Shown piece after piece: positions 1 to 5,958 of a DNA stretch of 9,349 nt. The first letter of the stretch is position 1; each line of letters starts with the position of its first letter. Source of the stretch: CAZRZN01 sp964604565. GTDB taxonomy: Bacteria; Pseudomonadota; Alphaproteobacteria; Rhodobacterales; Rhodobacteraceae. The position numbers and the translations under genes are program-made. The notes under the pieces were generated by a model that was not told where the DNA came from, made no database searches, and was given only the letters and a program-made list of their open reading frames with translations. The stretch covers positions 1 through 9,349 of the forward strand of contig CAZRZN010000164.1 in assembly GCA_964604565.1 (NCBI GenBank), given 5' to 3'.

Positions 1-255
1 CGACTCGTCCAGCAACGCGGCGCGGTCGCCGATGATCTCGATGGTTTCGACGCTGAAGGTCCGGATGCCCAGCGCGGCGAGCAGGCCGGCATCGTTGCCG
101 GAGAAGGCGTCGATCAACTCCTCCGGCGCTGCGATGTAGAGCGTGTCGTTGCCGCGGCCGCCGCGAAAGACATCGCCGTCGGGCTGCTCGTCGCCGCCGA
201 TCAGTTGCTCCTGCACGAAGACGAAGCGATCATTGCCGCGCGCCCCGCGCTGGAC
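1..255 (-). pseudogene. Fragment of an RTX / hemolysin-type calcium-binding repeat protein (both ends missing)
   Basis: The minus strand has an open frame with two units of the glycine/aspartate-rich RTX kind. GARGNDRFVFV is encoded around 243-211, and GGRGNDTLYIA at about 165-130; the second fits the nonapeptide GGxGxDxUx closely. Between them is an acidic linker (GGDEQPDGDVFR), and after them a non-repeat tail (FSVETIEIIGD) like the segments that separate or end RTX blocks. In the family such repeats bind Ca2+ and the proteins are usually secreted by type I systems; nothing here shows export or function. No start codon for it exists in the window: the frame runs leftward out of position 1, and on its other side it meets nadE sequence at about 240-260. 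The plus strand is also open here in the nadE frame, but that translation is a low-complexity antisense reading unlike a NadE N-terminus. I am fairly sure of the RTX reading, less so of the exact boundary. Confidence 0.6.
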
Positions 256-1662
256 ATCGGCGGGCCCTGGATCGAAGGCACGCAGCTTTACAACGCCTAT
301 TTCGTCTGTAGCGGCGGTCGTGTCGTCACGCATGTGCTCAAGCACGAATTGCCGAACGAGACCGTGTTCGACGAGGTGCGCATCTTTGACAGCGGCCCCA
401 TCGGCGGGCCCTACGCGGTGGGCGGCACCCGCATCGGATCGCCGATCTGCGAGGATGCCTGGCATCCGGACGTGGCGGAGACGCTGGCAGAGACCGGGGC
501 CGAGTTCCTGCTGGTGCCCAATGGATCGCCTTATTACCGGGCGAAATACGAAACCCGCCTGAACCACATGGTCGCGCGGGTCATCGAAACCGGCCTGCCG
601 CTGATCTACCTCAACATGGTGGGAGGTCAGGATGACCAGGTGTTCGATGGCGGATCCTTTGTGCTGAACCCGGGGGGGCGCATTGCGGTGCAATTGCCGG
701 TGTTCGACGCCTGCGTGGTGTCGGTGGACATGCTGCGCGGGCCGGATGGCTGGCATTGTGACGAGGGAATGTTCGTCCAGCATCCCGACGAATGGGAACA
801 GGACTACCGCGTGATGGTCGAGAGCCTGCGCGATTACCTGCGCAAGACCGGATTTTCCAAGGTGCTTCTGGGAATGTCGGGCGGGATCGATTCGGCCCTG
901 GTGGCGACGATCGCGGTCGACGCCTTGGGCGCGGAAAACGTGCGCTGCGTGATGCTGCCTTCCGAATATACGTCGTCGGACAGCCTGGAGGACGCCGAAT
1001 CCTGTGCGAGGGCACTGGGATGCCGTTACGACTATGTGCCGATCTCCGGGCCGCGCGCGGCGGTGACCGACGCCTTGTCGCCGTTGTTCGAAGGCTTGCC
1101 GGCCGACCTGACCGAGGAGAACATCCAGTCGCGGCTGCGTGGGCTGCTCCTTATGGCGCTGTCCAACAAGTTCGGCGAAATGCTTTTGACGACCGGCAAC
1201 AAGTCCGAAGTGTCGGTGGGCTATGCCACGATCTATGGCGACATGGCGGGCGGCTACAATCCGATCAAGGATCTCTACAAAACGCGGGTTTTCGAAACCT
1301 GCCGCTGGCGCAACGCGCAGCATCGGGACTGGATGGCGGGGCCCGAGGGCACCGTGATCCCCGAACGCATCATCTCCAAACCGCCGACCGCCGAATTGCG
1401 CGAGGATCAGAGAGACAGCGACTCGCTGCCCGATTATCCGGTGCTGGACGGCATTCTGGAGATTCTGGTGGATCGGGACGGGTCCATCGCGGACTGTGTG
1501 GCGGCGGGTTACGCGCGCGCAGATGCGAAGAAGGTTGAAAACCTTTTGTACATCAGCGAATACAAGCGGTTCCAGTCCGCGCCGGGAGCCCGCCTGACAA
1601 AGCGCGCCTTCTGGTTGGACCGCCGTTATCCCATCGTGAACCGCTGGCGCGATCCATCCTGA
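205..1662 (+). CDS. nadE: Glutamine-dependent NAD+ synthetase, 5'-truncated at a junction
   Basis: NadE makes NAD+ from deamido-NAD+ and ATP in the cytosol, using ammonia released from glutamine by an N-terminal nitrilase-like glutaminase. Recognisable NadE sequence starts at about 241-262 (IGGPWIEGTQLYNAYF). It keeps two glutaminase triad members, Lys in LKHELPN (residue 46 from the TTG at 205) and Cys in ICEDAW (residue 82). The synthetase domain has the ATP P-loop SGGIDS (residues 225-230), the NKSEVSVGYATIYGDMAGG region and the ERIISKPPTAELR segment near the C-terminus, and looks intact. Family members of this type are about 550 residues, so about the first 80 are missing, including the LPE-type segment that holds the catalytic Glu. 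The only in-frame start near the junction is a TTG at 205 with no Shine-Dalgarno, lying inside DNA that reads as RTX on the other strand. The frame is open back to position 1. It is a broken gene or an assembly artefact; if translated, the product could at best use free ammonia. Confidence 0.88.
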   Translation: MLLHEDEAIIAARPALDIGGPWIEGTQLYNAYFVCSGGRVVTHVLKHELPNETVFDEVRIFDSGPIGGPYAVGGTRIGSPICEDAWHPDVAETLAETGAEFLLVPNGSPYYRAKYETRLNHMVARVIETGLPLIYLNMVGGQDDQVFDGGSFVLNPGGRIAVQLPVFDACVVSVDMLRGPDGWHCDEGMFVQHPDEWEQDYRVMVESLRDYLRKTGFSKVLLGMSGGIDSALVATIAVDALGAENVRCVMLPSEYTSSDSLEDAESCARALGCRYDYVPISGPRAAVTDALSPLFEGLPADLTEENIQSRLRGLLLMALSNKFGEMLLTTGNKSEVSVGYATIYGDMAGGYNPIKDLYKTRVFETCRWRNAQHRDWMAGPEGTVIPERIISKPPTAELREDQRDSDSLPDYPVLDGILEILVDRDGSIADCVAAGYARADAKKVENLLYISEYKRFQSAPGARLTKRAFWLDRRYPIVNRWRDPS

Positions 1663-1724
1663 GCGCGGAGCCGGCGATGGCGGCGCCATTGTTTGCGGCC
1701 GTCTCGGACCTTTGCCTCCTGCGG

Positions 1725-1747
1725 TGTCGGAACGAGGTGTTCTGACA
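1725..1747. terminator. Hairpin between convergent nadE and metallopeptidase genes
   Basis: The 165-nt gap between the two convergent stop codons holds one clear inverted repeat: TGTCGGAAC (1725-1733), loop gaggt, GTTCTGACA (1739-1747). The stem has 9 pairs including one G-T wobble. It has no T-run on either side, so an intrinsic terminator is only a guess; the position between converging genes is what suggests transcript-end formation. Nothing else in 1663-1827 looks like a gene. Confidence 0.35.
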
Positions 1748-1827
1748 TCCGCTCGGGCCTTGGGGCTTTGCGATCTGACGGGTGTGGTTCGGCAGGTCAG
1801 GACATCGGCCTGAAACCGCAAGCTCCA

Positions 1828-2211
1828 CTATTCCCACCAGGGGTCGATCACGGCGATGTCCTCGTCCGACCAGCCAAAATGATGCGCGAACTCATGCACT
1901 GTCACATGCGCGATGAGATCATCCAGAGTGACGTCCCCGCGTGAGCGCCATTCCTCCAGGATGGGTTGGCGGAACAGCCAGACCGTGTCCGGAAAGGACG
2001 CGGGGTCGGAAAAGCTTTTCTCGGTCATGGGCACGCCCTCGTAGAGTCCGGTCAATTCAAGCGGATCCTCGATGCCCAGCTCTTGCAGGAGATCCTGTCT
2101 TGGCCAGTCTGTCACCTGTAGAACGACATCCTGAGCCGCAGTGCGGAAAGGGTCGGGAAAACTGGCGACCGTGCGCGTTGCCATGGCGTAGAAGTGATCT
2201 GTCCCGGTCAT
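1828..2211 (-). CDS. Small zincin-like metallopeptidase family protein
   Basis: A 127-residue protein with a zinc-protease motif HEFAH (residues 106-110, followed by HFGWSDEDI) close to its C-terminus. This arrangement, a short acidic cytosolic protein with HExxH near the end, fits the Zincin_1 / DUF1025 'metallopeptidase family' proteins, widespread in alphaproteobacteria and actinobacteria; no substrate is known to me. The Glu of HExxH would be the catalytic base and the two His would bind zinc. No signal peptide or membrane segment is visible. Its ATG overlaps the stop of thpR by 4 nt (ATGA), so it is probably translationally coupled and is the last gene of the pfkB-thpR operon. Length is normal for the family. 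Function of the protein is inferred only from the motif. Confidence 0.85.
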   Translation of the reverse strand: MTGTDHFYAMATRTVASFPDPFRTAAQDVVLQVTDWPRQDLLQELGIEDPLELTGLYEGVPMTEKSFSDPASFPDTVWLFRQPILEEWRSRGDVTLDDLIAHVTVHEFAHHFGWSDEDIAVIDPWWE

Positions 2212-2756
2212 TTCGGCCCAGCCTCCGGCAAAGCGGCAAGTGGATAGCGCGCCAGTTCCTCATGAATGGCGCCCTGCGGATGCAGAGTCGATGCGAAAAG
2301 GCCGAAGGACGTGCAGGCGAAGGGGCCGATCGAGGTTGTGGACAATCGTGCCAGATGCGGCGTGGCATCGGCATGGCCTTTCAGCCGGGCCAGCGTCACA
2401 TGGGGACGAAAGCGGCGCCGTTCCGGAGTCAGGCCAGACCCGCGCAGCCTCGCCTGCACACGATCGTGCAGATCACGCAGGGCTGCCCCGCCGTCGGCAT
2501 TCAGTCCTAACGCTTGCCCGTGCCGGCCGCCTAGGATGGCGCCGCCCGCAAGCGTCACGCACGGCGCAGGCGCGCGCAGTGTCTCAAGGCCCTCATGGAC
2601 CGCCTGCGTGATCTCGTCCGACTGCTCGCCGAGAAATGCAAGCGTCAGATGAAGGTTTTCGGCGGGCACGGGACGACCTGTCGGGAACCCGTCCTGAAGT
2701 GTTTCCAGCGGCGCGATGACCTCGTCCGGGAGGAGGAGAGCGATGAACAGGCGCAT
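2208..2756 (-). CDS. thpR: RNA 2',3'-cyclic phosphodiesterase (2'-5' RNA ligase family)
   Basis: A 182-residue member of the 2H phosphoesterase family. It carries both diagnostic HxTx motifs, HLTL (residues 36-39) and HVTL (residues 119-122), whose His and Thr form the active site, and the typical opening MRLFIALLLP and the conserved RFRPHVTLAR block. ThpR enzymes hydrolyse 2',3'-cyclic phosphates on RNA to 2'-phosphates and can reversibly make 2'-5' linkages in tRNA halves; the physiological role is poorly defined. The protein is cytosolic with no membrane segment. It starts 7 nt after the pfkB stop and overlaps the start of the metallopeptidase by 4 nt, so the three genes almost certainly share a transcript. 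The functional link between a sugar kinase and an RNA phosphoesterase is unclear and may be only shared transcription. Confidence 0.93.
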   Translation of the reverse strand: MRLFIALLLPDEVIAPLETLQDGFPTGRPVPAENLHLTLAFLGEQSDEITQAVHEGLETLRAPAPCVTLAGGAILGGRHGQALGLNADGGAALRDLHDRVQARLRGSGLTPERRRFRPHVTLARLKGHADATPHLARLSTTSIGPFACTSFGLFASTLHPQGAIHEELARYPLAALPEAGPK

Positions 2757-2763
2757 GTTGGGC

Positions 2764-3705
2764 TCAGATCGGCGTCAGGACGGTCAGGGGCAGAAGGCGC
2801 GCGTAATCCTCTGGCAGGCAAAGTTGAGTGCCGGGGCTGAGCACCGCTGCCGCCGCTGCCGCCGCGCCCCGGCGCAGGGCCTCCGGTGGTGGTGCCCCCT
2901 GCGCGAGGGCCATCACGAAGCCCCCGACAAAACTGTCGCCGGCGCCGATCGCGCTGATGACGGTCTCATTGGCTGCCGATACGTGCCAAAGGCCATCCGC
3001 CCCCGCCATCACCGACCCGTCCTTGCCGCGTGCGATGATGACCAGTTCCGCCGCGCCGCGCTTTCGCAGCTCTTGGGCGAATGCGGCGCTTTCCTGTCGG
3101 GTGGCCAAGGTGCTGCCGGACAGGTCCTGTGCTTCGGCACTGTCCATGCGCAGCACGAAAGGGCAGGGCTGCGGGCCTGTGGCCTGATGGGCCAGATGAT
3201 GGCCGGAGGTATCCACCACGACCCGGCGCCCGACCAGATGCCCGCAGGCATGAGATATCCAGTCCGTCGGGCACCCGGGCGGCATGCTGCCCGAAAACAC
3301 GATCAGCGTGCCCTTCGACGCCTCGGCGGTGAGGGTATCCAGCACCTTGTCCAGTTGCGATGTCGTCCATGACGGGCCGGATAGGACAAAACGATATTGG
3401 TCGCCGGACGACTCATCGGTGACGGCAAAGCTGTGGCGGGTTTCGGCGGGCGCGGTGACCTCCAAAAGGTCGATGTTCCGCGCGCTCAGGAGGCCCGCAA
3501 GGGCCTGCCCGGTCGGACCGCCCAGCGCCACGAGGGCGCGGGCCGCGCCACCCAACTGCACGATCGCGCGCGCAACATTGACACCGCCGCCGCCCGGCTC
3601 CGCTGTTTCAGGGCCGCAGCGCAATTTCGGGCCCGGTGTGACCTGCGGACAGTGCGTCGACAGGTCGAGGGCCGGGTTCAGGGTGACTGTCAGGATCGGT
3701 GTCAT
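2764..3705 (-). CDS. pfkB: 6-phosphofructokinase II-like PfkB-family kinase (1-phosphofructokinase family hexose kinase)
   Basis: A 313-residue ribokinase-fold sugar kinase that transfers phosphate from ATP to a phosphosugar, most likely fructose-6-phosphate. Motifs follow E. coli Pfk-2: KLRC (27-30), EPGGGGVNVARAI (36-48), GGPTG (62-66), SGDQYRFV (100-107), SGSMPPG (138-144), the C-terminal signature GAGDSF with catalytic Asp257, and GTQLC near the end. The start at 3705 gives the family N-terminus (MTPILTVTLNPALD) and has a weak AAGAAAG Shine-Dalgarno; the frame is open much further upstream, but that part is antisense to gltX. Odd point: the KPNxxE motif is RMDSAE (186-191), so Lys, Pro and Asn are replaced while Glu191 stays. 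No fructose PTS gene is nearby, which argues against FruK. First gene of an operon with thpR and the metallopeptidase, divergent from gltX. Confidence 0.85.
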   Translation of the reverse strand: MTPILTVTLNPALDLSTHCPQVTPGPKLRCGPETAEPGGGGVNVARAIVQLGGAARALVALGGPTGQALAGLLSARNIDLLEVTAPAETRHSFAVTDESSGDQYRFVLSGPSWTTSQLDKVLDTLTAEASKGTLIVFSGSMPPGCPTDWISHACGHLVGRRVVVDTSGHHLAHQATGPQPCPFVLRMDSAEAQDLSGSTLATRQESAAFAQELRKRGAAELVIIARGKDGSVMAGADGLWHVSAANETVISAIGAGDSFVGGFVMALAQGAPPPEALRRGAAAAAAAVLSPGTQLCLPEDYARLLPLTVLTPI

Positions 3706-3754
3706 GGCGCGCTTTCTTTGCGCCCAGCATGGCGCGGCAAGGGCGCGTGGGAAC

Positions 3755-3781
3755 TGGACAAATCGCCCCGCCTGTGAAAAT
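3755..3781 (+). promoter_or_regulatory. Possible gltX promoter in the pfkB/gltX divergent region
   Basis: The 102 nt between the two divergent starts must hold both promoters. On the plus strand TGGACA (3755-3760, 5 of 6 to TTGACA) is followed after 15 nt by GAAAAT (3776-3781, 4 of 6 to TATAAT); the spacer is short, so this is a weak call. The gltX Shine-Dalgarno, AGGAGG at 3795-3800, is strong and fixes the ATG at 3808. I see no good promoter for pfkB in the other direction. Confidence 0.28.
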
Positions 3782-3807
3782 ACCGCCGCCTGACAGGAGG
3801 CCACCCG

Positions 3808-5136
3808 ATGACCGTCACCCGTTTTGCTCCTTCGCCCACCGGCTACATCCACGTGGGCAACCTGCGCACCGCGCTGTTCAATTACCTGATCGCCCGCAAG
3901 AGCGGCGGCGATTTCATCTTGCGGATTGACGATACGGATCCGGAGCGGTCGAAGGAAGAGTATGTCGACGCGATCAAGCAGGATCTGGAATGGCTGGGCC
4001 TGACATGGGACCGGATCGAGCGTCAGTCGGCGCGGCTGGACCGTTACGAATCCGCCGCCGATCAACTGCGCGAGATGGGCCGCTTCTACGAAGCCTTCGA
4101 GACGCCGACGGAACTGGATCTCAAGCGCAAGAAGCAGCTGAACATGGGCAGGCCGCCGGTCTACGATCGTGCCGGTCTTGCACTGTCTGAGGCGGAAAGA
4201 GATGCGCTGCGCGCGGACCGCGGACCCGGTGTCTGGCGGTTCAAGCTGGATCATGAGCGGATCACGTGGAATGACGGTATCCTTGGCGAGGTGTCGATAG
4301 ACGCGGCCAGCGTGTCCGATCCGGTTCTGATCCGGGCGGACGGACAATTCCTGTATACGCTGGCCTCGGTCGTCGATGACGTGGAGATGGGCGTGACCCA
4401 TGTGGTGCGCGGCAACGACCATGTGACCAACACGGCGACGCAGATCCAGATGATCCGGGCGCTGGGCGGGACGCCACCGGAATTCGCGCATCATTCGTTG
4501 CTGACCGGCCCGCAGGGCGAATCCTTGTCAAAACGACTGGGCACCCTCAGCCTGCGCGACCTGCGCGCCAGCGGGGTGGAGCCGGAGGCGCTGCTGTCCT
4601 TGATGGCTCGGCTCGGGTCGAGCCAGCCGGTCGAACTGCGGATGTCGCTGGAGGAGATCGCCGAGGGCTTTGATCCGGCCACCTTCGGGTCTGCTCCAAC
4701 CAAATTCGACGTGGAGGACCTGTATCCGCTGACCGCGCGAAAGCTGCACGGCCTCCCGCTGGAGGCGGTCGCCGATGACGTGCGTGCGCTGGGCGTGCCG
4801 GATGACAAGGCGGCATTGTTCTGGTCCGTCGTGCGCGACAACATCACGACGCGCAAGGACATGGCCGGGTGGTGGGCCTTGTTCCGGGACGGGGCCGATC
4901 CTGTTGTGGACGAGGAAGACAAGGCCTTTGTCGCCGAAGCCTTTGCCCTTTTGGGCGATCCGCCTTACGACCCTGAGACTTGGTCCACCTGGACGGCTGC
5001 GGTCAAGGAGGCCACTGGACGCAAGGGCAAGGGGCTGTTCATGCCGCTGCGCAAGGCGGTTACCGGCCTTCAGCGTGGGCCGGAGATGGCCGACGTGATG
5101 CCATTGTTGCAGGTGCGTCCACGCCTCGGAGACTGA
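3808..5136 (+). CDS. gltX: Glutamyl-tRNA synthetase (442-residue class, HVGN variant)
   Basis: Charges tRNA with glutamate using ATP in the cytosol. It is a class I synthetase: the HIGH motif lies in RFAPSPTGYIHVGNLRTA (HVGN at residues 15-18) and the KMSKS counterpart is SLSKR (239-243). Between them are the LRIDDTDPERS catalytic segment and the conserved WRFKLDH...GILGEVSIDAASVSDPVLIR region. The C-terminal half is the helical anticodon-binding part. At 442 residues it is somewhat shorter than the usual 470 or so. From memory, Rhodobacterales carry two GluRS genes and this length with HVGN matches the shorter one; in such organisms one paralogue may charge tRNA-Gln for GatCAB transamidation, but which does so here cannot be read from the sequence. 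The start is set by AGGAGG 8 nt upstream. Single gene unit between divergent pfkB and a convergent cyclotransferase gene. Confidence 0.96.
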   Translation: MTVTRFAPSPTGYIHVGNLRTALFNYLIARKSGGDFILRIDDTDPERSKEEYVDAIKQDLEWLGLTWDRIERQSARLDRYESAADQLREMGRFYEAFETPTELDLKRKKQLNMGRPPVYDRAGLALSEAERDALRADRGPGVWRFKLDHERITWNDGILGEVSIDAASVSDPVLIRADGQFLYTLASVVDDVEMGVTHVVRGNDHVTNTATQIQMIRALGGTPPEFAHHSLLTGPQGESLSKRLGTLSLRDLRASGVEPEALLSLMARLGSSQPVELRMSLEEIAEGFDPATFGSAPTKFDVEDLYPLTARKLHGLPLEAVADDVRALGVPDDKAALFWSVVRDNITTRKDMAGWWALFRDGADPVVDEEDKAFVAEAFALLGDPPYDPETWSTWTAAVKEATGRKGKGLFMPLRKAVTGLQRGPEMADVMPLLQVRPRLGD

Positions 5137-5191
5137 AACGGCTTTCCGGAGTGCGGGCCAAGACCCTGCTTGACCAGAGATTTGCCGGGTT

Positions 5192-5206
5192 GGCGGCGCG
5201 GCCGCC
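5192..5206. terminator. GC-rich hairpin between convergent gltX and cyclotransferase genes
   Basis: In the 159-nt gap between the two convergent stops, GGCGGC (5192-5197), loop GCG, GCCGCC (5201-5206) makes a perfect 6-bp stem. A second weaker hairpin, TGGCA (5277-5281) and TGCCA (5289-5293), sits just past the cyclotransferase stop. Neither has a U-run, so terminator function is uncertain. No further gene or tRNA is visible in 5137-5295. Confidence 0.25.
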
Positions 5207-5295
5207 GTCATTCCGCTGACCTTGGCGGATCATTGTCCGGTCGGACGCCGCGAACGGATCTCCGGGTCACGCGGTGTGGCAGATTGCTTGCCAGT

Positions 5296-5865
5296 CTAAT
5301 CCGTCAGGCCGATAATTCGGCTCCCCAGCGCGTCGAGACCGGCGTCGGTCAGGGTGCGGATCTCATCTGTGAGGGGGCGCGCCCGGGCATACCGGGGGGC
5401 CGCCCGATCATCGAGAACAGGGGCCTGCCAGCCCGCCGTCGTGTCGAAAAAGCGTGCCGGGCCTTCGGGCCCGTATTCCGCCAGATAGCCCGCGAGCACG
5501 ACATCCAGGCAGCTGAGCAGGATCGGGCTGTCGGGGCCGGGGTCGCCATGTCGCGCGGGGTCGATGGCGTAGACCGCCACCTGCGCGGCGTCGGAATCGT
5601 GGGTCACGCTGTCCGTCGCGCTGTGACGGTCATAGGCGGCCTCGCGCCGGTCAAGTTCGGCCCAGTCGTCGCCGGGAACCGGCGCGATGAGGCCCCTGAT
5701 GCTGGATCCCGGATCACGTATGGCGGTGAGGTAACACTGGGCGCGGCCGGGGAGGGTCCGCCAGGCCCGGCGCCATCCGTGGAGTGTGGCGCGGTGAACG
5801 GGCGTGTGGCTATGTGTGGCACGGTTCACGAGGGACCCGTATCCGAAAAAATATGTATGCTGCAT
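5296..5865 (-). CDS. Gamma-glutamylcyclotransferase family protein (GGCT-like)
   Basis: A 189-residue protein of the GGCT/AIG2-like fold. Members release 5-oxoproline from gamma-glutamyl compounds or related amines. The binding-site motif FGYGSLVNRATH is at residues 7-18 and the likely catalytic acid is Glu75 in LDRREAAY. The C-terminal half (LLSCLDVVLAGYLAEYG, FFDTTAGW) matches the extended bacterial subgroup with an inserted C-terminal region. I chose the ATG at 5865 because homologues begin only a few residues before FFGYGS; an in-frame ATG at 5886 would add seven residues but falls within the likely promoter. Neither has a Shine-Dalgarno, so leaderless translation is possible. The substrate is unknown: glutathione or gamma-glutamyl-amine turnover are both plausible. 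It is divergent from the Rrf2 regulator and shares a control region with it. Confidence 0.85.
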   Translation of the reverse strand: MQHTYFFGYGSLVNRATHSHTPVHRATLHGWRRAWRTLPGRAQCYLTAIRDPGSSIRGLIAPVPGDDWAELDRREAAYDRHSATDSVTHDSDAAQVAVYAIDPARHGDPGPDSPILLSCLDVVLAGYLAEYGPEGPARFFDTTAGWQAPVLDDRAAPRYARARPLTDEIRTLTDAGLDALGSRIIGLTD

Positions 5866-5869
5866 GCCG

Positions 5870-5899
5870 CAAATATTTCGATCCATTGATGTATGTCAA
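5870..5899 (-). promoter_or_regulatory. Likely promoter of the cyclotransferase gene
   Basis: On the minus strand TTGACA (5899-5894) is a perfect -35. An AT-rich block at 5878-5871 (AAATATTT) lies 15-18 nt downstream and gives only 3-4 of 6 matches to TATAAT in any register. The start point would fall very near the ATG at 5865, which fits a leaderless mRNA. The FNR-type dyad covers the -35, so a bound regulator would be expected to repress in this direction. Confidence 0.35.
5886..5899. promoter_or_regulatory. FNR/CRP-type box, TTGAT-N4-GTCAA
   Basis: TTGAT (5886-5890), GTAT, GTCAA (5895-5899) matches the FNR-family consensus TTGAT-N4-ATCAA with one mismatch. On the minus strand the same bases read TTGAC-N4-ATCAA. 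It lies between the divergent cyclotransferase and Rrf2-regulator genes, 21 nt from the former start and 60 nt from the latter. On the minus strand it overlaps a TTGACA -35-like element (5894-5899) followed by an AT-rich stretch. In Rhodobacterales this consensus is used by FnrL (oxygen) and by Nnr/Dnr regulators (nitric oxide); which protein binds is not shown. Confidence 0.5.
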
Positions 5900-5907
5900 A
5901 CACAACA

Positions 5908-5950
5908 TCCCAAGGACATGACAGGAAAGGAACGCAACTTTACCTTGGGA
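5908..5950 (+). promoter_or_regulatory. Inverted repeat that could mask the ribosome binding site of the Rrf2 gene
   Basis: TCCCAAGG (5908-5915) is perfectly complementary to CCTTGGGA (5943-5950), with a 27-nt loop. The right arm overlaps the Shine-Dalgarno GGGAGG (5947-5952) of the regulator gene, so in RNA the stem would hide it if transcription starts upstream of 5908. It could alternatively be a DNA operator, or chance. Confidence 0.3.
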
Positions 5951-5958
5951 GGTCGGCT

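Noticed and set aside
143..562. Open frame of 139 codons on the plus strand, overlapping the nadE start
   Set aside because: Its product is an arginine/serine/proline-rich translation with no family features, in a different frame from clear NadE sequence; a high-GC shadow.
3706..4494. Upstream extension of the pfkB frame to 576 codons
   Set aside because: This part is antisense to the conserved gltX gene and the real PfkB N-terminus with a ribosome site begins at 3705.
4528..5211. 227-codon minus-strand frame opposite gltX
   Set aside because: Shadow of gltX; glutamine/arginine-rich translation without motifs.
5893..5958. Earlier start for the Rrf2 regulator
   Set aside because: No ribosome site, and it would place the FNR-type box at the start codon; residues added do not resemble the family.
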